6,780 nucleotides of DNA from Betaproteobacteria bacterium (GTDB lineage Bacteria > Pseudomonadota > Gammaproteobacteria > Burkholderiales > Usitatibacteraceae), in NCBI GenBank assembly GCA_025362705.1, contig JANYFH010000058.1:1-6780 (forward strand), written 5' to 3'. Under the pieces are notes generated by a model. That model was not told where the DNA came from. It saw only the letters and a list, made by a program, of their open reading frames with translations, and did no database searches. The stretch's first letter is position 1. Every line of letters starts with the position of its first letter. This document shows, piece after piece, positions 1 to 6,019 of the stretch. The position numbers and the translations under genes are program-made.

Positions 1-1
1 C

Positions 2-226
2 GGGTATCGAGTAAGCGCGACGCGTGTGACTCGTATCGAAGAACTGCCTGCCGCGCTTGACCGGCTGTTAGCGAATCCGGACGAACCATTTTTGCTGGAT
101 ATCATTGTTGAGTCCGAAACAAATGTGTACCCGATGATTCCGGCGGGGGCGAGTTATCGCGACACGATCCTAAATGATGCGCAACTTACGCATTCAGTGA
201 AATATTCGCAGGGTACAAACATCTAA
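2..226 (+). CDS. Acetolactate synthase large subunit-like protein, C-terminal end (partial)
   Basis: The open frame enters from the left edge and ends at TAA 224-226, giving about 74 residues. The segment LLDIIVESETNVYPMIPAGA, followed by a hydrophilic tail, matches the C-terminal end of ThDP-dependent acetolactate synthase catalytic subunits, where a V-x-x-x-x-NV-PM-PAGA block closes the third (ThDP-binding) domain. The enzyme condenses two pyruvates (or pyruvate with 2-oxobutyrate) at the start of branched-chain amino acid synthesis. The GTG at 26 is internal, because family-like sequence (GYRVSATRVTRIEELPAAL) continues upstream of it. The usual betaproteobacterial neighbour, the small regulatory subunit ilvH, does not follow. 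After the stop comes non-coding sequence and a transposase remnant. It could be an orphan paralogue, or another member of the ThDP family such as a catabolic enzyme. The family call is good; the exact substrate is unresolved from 74 residues. Confidence 0.8.
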   Translation, partial: GYRVSATRVTRIEELPAALDRLLANPDEPFLLDIIVESETNVYPMIPAGASYRDTILNDAQLTHSVKYSQGTNI

Positions 227-404
227 CCGTGGACGCGAAAATAATGCGGCGGGTCTCTATTGCCAGACTGTTGTAGTGTCTGCCGATTTACACTTTAGGT
301 CCTCCTACGCTACGAATGTCCGCGCTCGCAAGCACGCGGCTACCGCGTGTTTCGAACGCCGGAGTGTCAATCCCCGCCAGCCGAAGAAGCGCGAGGCGCG
401 TTTA
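227..404. other. Gene-poor spacer after the acetolactate synthase-like gene
   Basis: I see no convincing gene here. The only open frame (from 276) has no recognisable N-terminal sequence and merges into the transposase remnant further right. The one structured element is the GC hairpin at 330-352. The strip is best read as decayed mobile-element flank. Confidence 0.5.
330..352 (+). terminator. GC-rich hairpin, possible terminator of the upstream gene
   Basis: The arms CACGCGG (333-339) and CCGCGTG (343-349) are perfectly complementary around a CTA loop. Two A-T pairs and one G-T pair extend the stem outward to 330-352, and a short GTTT follows on the plus strand. The stem is strong but the T tract has only three Ts, and it lies about 105 nt after the stop codon. 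A rho-independent terminator is possible but not established; it could equally be a hairpin of a dispersed repeat. Confidence 0.3.
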
Positions 405-567
405 AGCGAGCTTGCGGCCCATTTCCAGCAGATGTTCGGTGCCGAGGTCTCCCCGACGCTGATCTCGGCCATTGAATCGACTCTATCCGATCCTCTATCT
501 GGACGGCCTGAAGGAAGTGCTGGGTCTGTGGACTGCACCGACCGAGTCCGCTCAAATGCTTGGATTG
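405..567 (+). pseudogene. IS256-family transposase remnant (frameshifted, internally deleted)
   Basis: Two fragments of an IS256-family (mutator-type) transposase sit in different frames. The first (phase of position 276) reads LAAHFQQMFGAEVSPTLISA, matching the family block in which a helix is followed by YGVEVSPxLIS. The second (phase of position 481) reads LYPILYLDGLKEVLGLW. This joins the family's VYPI-YLDAL strand, which I take to carry the first catalytic Asp, directly to the KEVLGLW block that normally lies a few tens of residues later. It then reads TAPTESAQML where intact copies have a T/E-x-AKFWL motif. Both a frameshift and an internal deletion are therefore visible, and the C-terminal half is absent. 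Neither end of an insertion sequence is recognisable, so this is an old scar. Recognition rests on two separate motifs in the correct order. Confidence 0.75.
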
Positions 568-577
568 ACGACGGACT

Positions 578-606
578 TGATTCCGGCTTTCGCCGGAATG
601 ACGAAT
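578..606. repeat. REP-like palindrome
   Basis: ATTCCGGC (580-587) and GCCGGAAT (592-599) form a perfect 8-bp stem around TTTC, in the context GATTCCGGCTTTCGCCGG followed by AATGACGA. This matches the widespread proteobacterial repeat usually seen as GTCATTCCGGCGAAAGCCGG. It lies just downstream, in minus-strand terms, of the hemH fragment and directly after the transposase remnant. Its reading as protein (FRRNDE or AFAGMT) explains odd tails on neighbouring open frames. It might stabilise or end minus-strand transcripts, but no T tract supports termination. Confidence 0.7.
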
Positions 607-629
607 TTTGAGGTTTATTGCGCTGGGTA

Positions 630-1109
630 TTAGTGCGTCGCACCCAAAGCCTTGGCTCTCGAAGCCGACGCTTCCCCGTCCCGCTTCGCCGACTCTTTAT
701 CCCAGCCCTCACCCACCCCTCCCACCAACTGCTCCTCTGCAATCATGGCCAATGCACCAACATAGGCCTGCGTATCATTTGCCACCGGAATGTAGTGGAA
801 CGTTTTCCCGCCGGCATGCAGAAAAGTCTCCTTCGCTTCCATCGCAATTTCCTCCAGCGTCTCAAGGCAATCCGCCGCGAACCCTGGGCAAATCACATCG
901 ACGCGTTTGCAGCCTGCGCTCCCTAGTTTCTCCAGCGTCTTGTCGGTATACGGTTGCAGCCATTCCGCTTTCCCAAACCGGGATTGAAAAGTCACCACGT
1001 AGTCGTCTTTCTTCACACCCAGTTCGTCGGCAATCAGACGCGCGCTCTTGTGGCATTGGCAGTGATACGGATCGCCTTTGTCGAGATGAAATTTCGGCAG
1101 GCCGTGAAA
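630..1109 (-). pseudogene. hemH: Ferrochelatase, C-terminal half only (truncated hemH)
   Basis: Ferrochelatase inserts Fe2+ into protoporphyrin IX as the last step of heme synthesis. On the minus strand the frame reads FHGLPKFHLDKGDPYHCQCH, then TFQSRFGKAEWLQPYT, then CPGFAADCLETLEEI, and stops with TAA at 630-632. That gives 159 residues against roughly 360 for the family. The active-site His (in FHGLP) and the catalytic Glu region (DCLETLEEI) are present, and the C-terminus looks complete. The N-terminal half is missing: a few codons before FHGLP the sequence stops resembling ferrochelatase, and the frame reaches a stop at 1128-1130, within the palindrome. A GTG at 1016 could start a 128-residue product, but it would lack the His and could not be a working enzyme. 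A functional copy would be expected elsewhere in the genome. The break coincides with the palindrome at 1126-1171. Confidence 0.88.
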
Positions 1110-1125
1110 AACATCGGAACATTGG

Positions 1126-1171
1126 GGTCAGGTCTTGCAACATAGCATTTGCTACATTGCAAGACCTGACC
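1126..1171. repeat. 46-nt palindrome (REP/BIME-like) at a gene break
   Basis: GGTCAGGTCTTGCAA (1126-1140) is the exact reverse complement of TTGCAAGACCTGACC (1157-1171). The centre adds five more complementary pairs (TAGCA 1143-1147 with TGCTA 1150-1154) after a two-base mismatch, so nearly the whole 46 nt is palindromic. The GGGGTCAGGTCTTGCA core resembles dispersed palindromes of proteobacteria that I associate with REP-associated (IS200-like, RAYT) transposases; that link is from memory and unverified. No transposase is present here. It separates the truncated hemH from the short fragment behind hutU. Confidence 0.75.
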
Positions 1172-1258
1172 ACATTTGCAAACTCGGTCTTTGCGATAGG
1201 TCGGAAGCACGGGGCGTTCATATCGATCCGCGAGAATGGAGATCGCAGAAATTTTCAT
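1172..1258 (-). pseudogene. 5' fragment of an unidentified gene coupled to hutU
   Basis: An ATG at 1258-1256 overlaps the TGA of hutU in an ATGA arrangement (1255-1258), typical of translational coupling. It begins MKISAISILADRYERPVLPT and continues YRKDRV before running into the palindrome at 1171. The frame formally stays open to a stop at 1034-1036, 74 residues in all. Beyond 1171, however, it only translates the palindrome and an off-frame stretch of hemH, so the real gene probably ended at the break. I do not recognise the family. The position suggests a former hut-operon or hutU-coupled gene, which is inference. It may also be a chance open frame. Confidence 0.35.
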
Positions 1259-2982
1259 GCAATCGCATCTCTGTTCACTATCGGCAACCTCAACCCCTGC
1301 TCCCCCGCACATTCAACAGCCAATTCATACCCCGCATCCGCATGTCTCATCACGCCCGTCCCCGGATCATTCCACAACACCCTCTCAATCCGCTTCGCCG
1401 CTGCATCCGACCCATCGCACACGATCACCACCCCAGCATGCTGCGAAAATCCCATCCCCACGCCACCCCCATGATGCAACGACACCCACGTCGCCCCACT
1501 CGCGGTATTCAACAGCGCATTCAGCAACGGCCAATCCGAAACCGCATCGGAACCATCTTTCATCGCCTCCGTCTCCCGATTGGGTGACGCCACCGAGCCG
1601 GAATCCAGATGATCGCGGCCAATCACAATCGGCGCTTTCAATTCACCGGACTTCACCATCTCATTGAACGCCAGCCCCAGCCGATGCCGCTGCCCCAATC
1701 CCACCCAGCAAATTCGCGCCGGCAAGCCCTGAAACACGATTCGCTCGCGCGCCATATCGAGCCAGTTGTGCAGATGCGCATCATCGGGAATCAGCTCTTT
1801 CACCTTCACATCGGTTTTGTAAATATCTTCTGCGTCGCCCGAAAGTGCAACCCAGCGAAACGGCCCGACGCCGCGACAGAAAAGCGGACGAATATACGCA
1901 GGCACAAACCCCGGGAAATCGAACGCATTGGCCACGCCTTCGTCTTTGGCGACTTGCCGGATGTTGTTGCCGTAATCGAGCGTCGGAATTCCCGCCGCTT
2001 GCAAATCAAGCATGGCGCGCACGTGAACGGCCATCGATTTCTTCGCCTCACTGATCACGAGATTTGGATCGGTCACCCGCAACGCAAGCGCTTTTTCCAT
2101 GCTCCAGCCAAGCGGCAAATACCCGTTCAGCGGATCGTGCGCGGAGGTTTGGTCGGTCACGACATCGGGCCGCGCCTTTGCGTCGCCCGCCTTCACACGC
2201 GTGGCGATCTCCGGAAATATTTCGGCAGCATTACCGAGCAAGCCAACCGATATTGCCTGGCCCTTTTGATGCGCGACATCAATGATATGCAAGGCTTCGG
2301 CCAGTGATTTCGCTTTGGCGTCGAGATAGCGGGTACGCAACCGCATGTCGATGCGCGTCTCATCGCATTCCACTGCCAGCATCGACGCACCAGCCATGGT
2401 CGCGGCCAGAGGCTGCGCGCCGCCCATGCCGCCGAGCCCGCCGGTAAGAATCCATTTGCTTTTGAGGTTTCCGCCGAAATGCTGTCGACCAATTTCGACG
2501 AATGTTTCGTGCGTGCCCTGCACAATGCCTTGCGAGCCAATGTAAATCCATGAGCCTGCCGTCATCTGGCCATACATCATCAGGCCCTTTTGATCGAGCT
2601 CGTGAAAATGCTCCCACGTCGCCCAGTGCGGCACCAGATTCGAATTGGCCAGCAGCACGCGCGGTGCATCCTCGTGCGTGCGAAATACGCCGACTGGTTT
2701 GCCGGATTGAATGAGCAGGGTTTCATCCGGTGCCAATTTCCGGAGCGACTCCAGAATTGCGTCGTAGCATTTCCAGTCGCGTGCCGCACGGCCGATGCCG
2801 CCGTACACGACGAGATCTTCCGGGCGCTCGGCCACGTCAGGGTCGAGATTGTTCTGGATCATCCTGTACGCGGCTTCGATGAGCCAGTTCTTGCAGGTGA
2901 TTGCGGTTCCACGCGGCGCGCGTATCATGCGGTCGGGGTCGTGCCGCAAATTGGCCGAGGGAATTGATTGGCGTGATGACAT
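1255..2982 (-). CDS. hutU: Urocanate hydratase (urocanase)
   Basis: Urocanase adds water to urocanate to give 4-imidazolone-5-propionate, the second step of histidine breakdown in the cytoplasm, using tightly bound NAD+. The 575-residue product is close to the usual 550-575. It shows VYGGIGRAARDW (about 59-70), the glycine-rich NAD-binding loop GGLGGMGGAQ (181-190), DQTSAHDP, and the family signature FQGLPARICWVGLGQR with the catalytic-region Cys at 425. LHHGGGVGMGFSQHAG lies near the C-terminus. The ATG at 2982 is chosen because GAGGT sits five bases upstream (2987-2991) and the product begins like other urocanases. A longer in-frame start at 3060 would add 26 unrelated residues read from inside dgkA. 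It follows dgkA by 14 nt, and an ATGA overlap joins it to a broken gene downstream. No hutH, hutI, hutG or hutC is visible in this window. The reading frame is intact. Confidence 0.97.
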   Translation of the reverse strand: MSSRQSIPSANLRHDPDRMIRAPRGTAITCKNWLIEAAYRMIQNNLDPDVAERPEDLVVYGGIGRAARDWKCYDAILESLRKLAPDETLLIQSGKPVGVFRTHEDAPRVLLANSNLVPHWATWEHFHELDQKGLMMYGQMTAGSWIYIGSQGIVQGTHETFVEIGRQHFGGNLKSKWILTGGLGGMGGAQPLAATMAGASMLAVECDETRIDMRLRTRYLDAKAKSLAEALHIIDVAHQKGQAISVGLLGNAAEIFPEIATRVKAGDAKARPDVVTDQTSAHDPLNGYLPLGWSMEKALALRVTDPNLVISEAKKSMAVHVRAMLDLQAAGIPTLDYGNNIRQVAKDEGVANAFDFPGFVPAYIRPLFCRGVGPFRWVALSGDAEDIYKTDVKVKELIPDDAHLHNWLDMARERIVFQGLPARICWVGLGQRHRLGLAFNEMVKSGELKAPIVIGRDHLDSGSVASPNRETEAMKDGSDAVSDWPLLNALLNTASGATWVSLHHGGGVGMGFSQHAGVVIVCDGSDAAAKRIERVLWNDPGTGVMRHADAGYELAVECAGEQGLRLPIVNRDAIA

Positions 2983-2986
2983 GGTT

Positions 2987-2991
2987 ACCTC
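2987..2991 (-). promoter_or_regulatory. Ribosome binding site of hutU
   Basis: On the minus strand GAGGT is followed by AACC and then ATG. This good spacing decides the start at 2982 over the longer in-frame start at 3060. It lies in the 14-nt gap after the dgkA stop (TAG 2999-2997). Confidence 0.75.
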
Positions 2992-2996
2992 AACAG

Positions 2997-3383
2997 CTAC
3001 AACAGCTTGATAATCGCGGGCCCTGCGATGCAGCCCCATACAATGATGACAATAACGCAACTGAGGAATACTGCTGCACTGCCCAGGTCCTTGGCCCGTT
3101 TGGAAAGTTCGTGGTTATCCAGACTTACGCGATCGACGACGGCTTCGATGGCGGAATTGACAAGCTCGACGACCAGCACGAAAACCAGCGTCGCGATCAG
3201 CAATGCTTTTTCACCAAGCGTAAGCGGCAAAAATAGCGCAACCGGAAGCAACACTAGAGCCAGAAATATTTCCTGGCGAAATGCATGTTCGTGTTTCAGC
3301 GCGGCCGAAAAACCCTCCAATGAGTAGAAAAACGCTCGCCATATGCGTACCAGGCCGCTCTTGCTTTTGTAAGGAGTATCCAA
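2997..3383 (-). CDS. dgkA: Diacylglycerol kinase (DgkA type, TTG start)
   Basis: This small inner-membrane kinase phosphorylates diacylglycerol to phosphatidate with ATP, recycling lipid left over from membrane-derived glucan or lipopolysaccharide modification. The 128-residue protein (E. coli 122) has an amphipathic N-terminus (RIWRAFFYSLEGF), then HEHAFRQE (31-38) with the metal-site Glu at 32. Three membrane segments follow, at about 39-56, 60-75 and 102-122. The family signature ELVNSAIEAVVDR (73-85) carries Glu73, Asn76 and Glu80, equivalent to E. coli Glu69, Asn72 and Glu76, and is followed by HELSKRAKDLGSAA. All active-site residues I know of are present. The start is TTG at 3383: an in-frame TAA lies only two codons upstream (3389-3387), a strong AGAGGT is well spaced, and no ATG or GTG follows before conserved sequence. 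It heads a two-gene minus-strand unit with hutU, a pairing with no obvious metabolic logic. Confidence 0.95.
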   Translation of the reverse strand: MDTPYKSKSGLVRIWRAFFYSLEGFSAALKHEHAFRQEIFLALVLLPVALFLPLTLGEKALLIATLVFVLVVELVNSAIEAVVDRVSLDNHELSKRAKDLGSAAVFLSCVIVIIVWGCIAGPAIIKLL

Positions 3384-3388
3384 TAATT

Positions 3389-3394
3389 ACCTCT
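3389..3394 (-). promoter_or_regulatory. Ribosome binding site that fixes the dgkA TTG start
   Basis: AGAGGT on the minus strand lies five bases before TTG 3383-3381. With the in-frame TAA at 3389-3387 blocking anything further upstream, it makes TTG the only plausible start. It sits in the 28-bp gap between the MITE-like element and dgkA. Confidence 0.8.
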
Positions 3395-3411
3395 AATATC
3401 GTGACAATGTA

Positions 3412-3577
3412 GGGAACCTCTGATCAAGTCCATTCCAAAAATCTTGTGTCGATATTGGGGCATCTGCTTCGTTGTGCTCCTCGTGCGGTAGCTAAGGCAA
3501 CGCACCTTCGTCGCACGCCTTGCATATGCCCCAATCTCAACACAATCTTTTCAAAAGCGACTTAATCAGAGGTTCCC
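3412..3577. mobile_element. MITE-like element with 56-nt terminal inverted repeats (IS5-family type ends)
   Basis: The left end (3412-3467) and the reverse complement of the right end (3522-3577) align without gaps over 56 nt, with 45 identities by my count. The outer 13 bases, GGGAACCTCTGAT, are perfect, followed by one mismatch and AAGTC. Both ends are flanked by TA (3410-3411 and 3578-3579), consistent with a 2-bp target duplication of the sort used by some IS5-family groups, whose ends I recall being similar. The 54-nt centre has no room for a transposase, so this is a non-autonomous miniature element needing an enzyme in trans. Short open frames reading DLIRGSL at each end are translations of the repeats, not genes. 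It fills most of the space between divergent dgkA and the PAS-protein gene, ending 28 bp before the dgkA start. Confidence 0.8.
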
Positions 3578-3642
3578 TAGCGATGCAATATTATCAAGCA
3601 TATCGTCAATTCACTTCATCGAAGTACGCGCTGTGCTGCCGC

Positions 3643-3648
3643 TATAAT
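3643..3648 (+). promoter_or_regulatory. Candidate -10 box upstream of the PAS/REC protein gene
   Basis: A perfect TATAAT lies 55 bp before the ATG at 3704, outside the MITE-like element. No good -35 hexamer stands at 16-18 bp: TTCATC at 3615-3620 is 22 bp away. If used, it would give a leader of roughly 50 nt. With the poor -35 it might depend on an activator or be a chance match. Confidence 0.4.
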
Positions 3649-3703
3649 GTGCGCTATCTTCGCAGACCGACTCTGCAACATAGCAACGGCATAATATTTC
3701 ACC

Positions 3704-6004
3704 ATGTCCCAATTCGAGCAACTGCTGAAAGCACTGGACGAACCGGTATTCGAAATGAATACCGCTGGCGTCGTCGTGTACTCGACGCCGGCGCTTAGCG
3801 CATGGACGGATCGTGACACGGAATACGTGCTGGCCGATTCATTGGCGATTCAGGATCGGCCACGATTCCAGCAAAGCTTGCAGCGCATCATCGATGGCAA
3901 AACAGCAAACGCGCAACTCGAGATTACCCTTGCTGACGTTGATGGCACGTGGCGACCGATTGAACTGAAGCTCGCCGCCAGCAGGCGTGAAGGCGGCAAA
4001 ACCATCACCATCGTGGGATGGATGCGCGACCTCACCATTGAAAAAGCCCGCGAAGCGGCCGCTAACGTGCAGGGCACACATTTGCTGGACGTGGTTGAAA
4101 ATATCTCGGACGCGTGCGTGGTCGAAAGCGCGGATGGCTCGGTAGAAATGGTGAATGCGGCATTTTGCGAAATGTTCGGCGTCAAGTCCGCAACCCAATC
4201 GCTCATCGGCACCTCCTGCTCGGCACTTTTCATACAGGCATCTAACGCCACCGACAAAAAGGTCGCGCCGATTTACTTCCCCATGGATTCCGTCACGCCG
4301 GACGAATTCGAATTCACCTTTACCGACAAGCGCCGTGCGAAGCAACATTCGATACCGGTCGCCGGTGAAGATGGTGTCGCCGGGCGCTTGCATATTTTTC
4401 GTGCGCTGGATGCGAAAAGCAAGGCTGCTGCAAACCTGCCTGCGATGTCGGCAACCGATGCGGCGCAATTACAGCTCATCGAGAAAATCGCCCACGATCT
4501 CGCCACCACCGTCGAAGGTGCTGGCAGCGCTATTTATCGTGCAGAGCAACTCGAACTGCCGGGCCATGTGCTGGAGCAATTTCGGCGCGTGGAAATGTCA
4601 GCACAATCAGCATTTGCGTCGATTGCGGGCCTGCTCGATTTCTCGAAACTTGAAACCAGCGAGATCACACTGGACTCAGCCGAGTTTCATTTGCGCGAAA
4701 GTGTGGCGCGCATGCTTGAGCGCATCGTGCCGAGCGCGGAAGAACGCGGCGTACAGCTAAAACTGCGTATCGAGCAGGATGTACCCGAACACATGACCGG
4801 TGACGGTGCGCGCATGATGCTGTGCCTGCGCAACCTGCTTGAATGCGCGATGCCGCCATTACTTGATCACGTTGCTGGAACAGAAATTTCGCTGGTGATC
4901 GAGCCGGAATACTCAGCAGTAAATTTGATCCACATCAGTTTCAGCGTGGTGCAAACCATTCCGAAGGGATTCGTCCGGCCCAAGACCGTCAATCCTGCCG
5001 CCATGATGCAGCTCTCGCTCGCTCGCCAGATTGTGCGGGCGATGCATGGCAACGCCACCGGCAAAGCGGGCGGCAAAATCGACATCAAGGAACGCAAGGA
5101 AACCACCACCTGGCAGTTCACGGCGGCGTTCCCTTACCGTGCAATCAAAGAGCCGCGCACCCGCCCCACGTTCGTGACGCTGACCGGTATGCGCGTATTG
5201 ATCGTGAGCAATGACCTCGAGCAGCGCAAACAGCTCGCCGAGCTCGCCCGCAGCTGGCGCATGTTGCCGCACGAGGCTGACAACGCATCGATGGCGCTAT
5301 ATCTTTTAGCGCGTGCCGCCGACGAGGGAGACGCCATTCCACTGGTGCTTACGTCTAACCAATTGCCGATACAGGATGGTTTTCTGCTCGCATTTCGCAT
5401 CAAGCACAACGTGAAACTGAAGCAGACCGCCGTCGTGATGCTGGCAACGACCGGCAAACCGGGCGACGCAATCGCCTGTCGCGAATGCGGGATCAGCGCC
5501 TACCTGCGCCAGCCCATCGCGGCCAACCGGCTTAATGAAGCGCTTACCGCCGTGATGGGCGCGCAGGATGACGACAGCGAATCGACGTCTACTTTGATTA
5601 CGCGCCATTCATTGCGCGAAGCGACTGCCGGCACAATATTGGTCATCGACGCCAATCGCGAGCACGCCATGGGTGCCGCGATGGTATTGAAAAAAGTCGG
5701 TTATCGCATCAGCACGGCCGACAGCGCCACTGTCGCCTACATCGAAATGGAGCAGGATAAATACGATGTGATCATCATTGACCCAAGCACTACAGGCTTT
5801 GCCGACATGGGTATCGAATCCATCCCCGATGCGCTGCGCGCAAAGCTGCCCGCAGACTCGCCGAACGTACCAATTTTGCTGGCGCTGACCGAGGACATGT
5901 CGTCGGTGGAGTACGGCTACAGCGGTACGGTGGTGAAGCCCTACGACAAAGAAGAACTGCTCGCGCAAGTGGCGAAGCACATGCCGCAAAAAGCGGCTGC
6001 GTAG
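3704..6004 (+). CDS. Degenerate hybrid histidine-kinase-like protein: PAS-PAS-HisKA-HATPase-REC-REC
   Basis: A 766-residue soluble protein with no membrane segment or signal peptide. Residues about 1-110 and 126-235 look like two PAS sensor domains. A HisKA-like helix pair (about 255-335) keeps a His at 264 (IAHDLATTV where SHELRTPL is usual) and LLDFSKLE (310-317). The ATPase-like part (about 340-478) keeps the fold's landmarks, GDGARMMLCLRNLLECA then LSLARQIVRAMHGN. The N-box Asn is replaced, no DxGxG G1 box is visible, and the second glycine box has lost its glycines. Receiver 1 (496-620) has SN for the DD pair, Ser551 for the phospho-Asp and Gln603 for the Lys. Receiver 2 (643-760) keeps Asp693, Thr729 and Lys745, with one acidic-pocket Asp changed to Ala650. 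ATP hydrolysis therefore looks unlikely; it may act as a scaffold or as a receiver fed by another kinase. There is no clear ribosome site before the ATG. guaD follows after 15 nt. Confidence 0.9.
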   Translation: MSQFEQLLKALDEPVFEMNTAGVVVYSTPALSAWTDRDTEYVLADSLAIQDRPRFQQSLQRIIDGKTANAQLEITLADVDGTWRPIELKLAASRREGGKTITIVGWMRDLTIEKAREAAANVQGTHLLDVVENISDACVVESADGSVEMVNAAFCEMFGVKSATQSLIGTSCSALFIQASNATDKKVAPIYFPMDSVTPDEFEFTFTDKRRAKQHSIPVAGEDGVAGRLHIFRALDAKSKAAANLPAMSATDAAQLQLIEKIAHDLATTVEGAGSAIYRAEQLELPGHVLEQFRRVEMSAQSAFASIAGLLDFSKLETSEITLDSAEFHLRESVARMLERIVPSAEERGVQLKLRIEQDVPEHMTGDGARMMLCLRNLLECAMPPLLDHVAGTEISLVIEPEYSAVNLIHISFSVVQTIPKGFVRPKTVNPAAMMQLSLARQIVRAMHGNATGKAGGKIDIKERKETTTWQFTAAFPYRAIKEPRTRPTFVTLTGMRVLIVSNDLEQRKQLAELARSWRMLPHEADNASMALYLLARAADEGDAIPLVLTSNQLPIQDGFLLAFRIKHNVKLKQTAVVMLATTGKPGDAIACRECGISAYLRQPIAANRLNEALTAVMGAQDDDSESTSTLITRHSLREATAGTILVIDANREHAMGAAMVLKKVGYRISTADSATVAYIEMEQDKYDVIIIDPSTTGFADMGIESIPDALRAKLPADSPNVPILLALTEDMSSVEYGYSGTVVKPYDKEELLAQVAKHMPQKAAA

Positions 6005-6019
6005 ACACTCAACACCGGC

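Noticed and set aside
1034..1258. A zinc-ribbon-like protein with Cys pairs (CKCG, CSKC) behind hutU
   Set aside because: The cysteines come from translating the palindrome at 1126-1171. The following residues are hemH read out of frame.
608..1474. 288-residue plus-strand open frame rich in Pro, Ser and His
   Set aside because: It is antisense to hemH, the palindrome and the end of hutU, all of which have clear family motifs. Its composition is that of a shadow frame and it shows no family motif.
1609..2307. 232-residue plus-strand open frame
   Set aside because: It lies wholly antisense to the conserved core of urocanase and has no recognisable domain.
2983..3060. N-terminal extension of urocanase from a start at 3060
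   Set aside because: The extra 26 residues are read from the 3' end of dgkA, and a good ribosome site precedes the ATG at 2982.
3296..3798. Small open frames with a shared DLIRGSL peptide (3296-3505 minus, 3520-3798 plus), a possible paralogous peptide pair
   Set aside because: The similarity comes from translating the two arms of the inverted repeat, not from coding selection.
3839..4468. 209-residue minus-strand open frame
   Set aside because: It is the shadow of the PAS region of the 766-residue protein, low in recognisable structure and without a start context.
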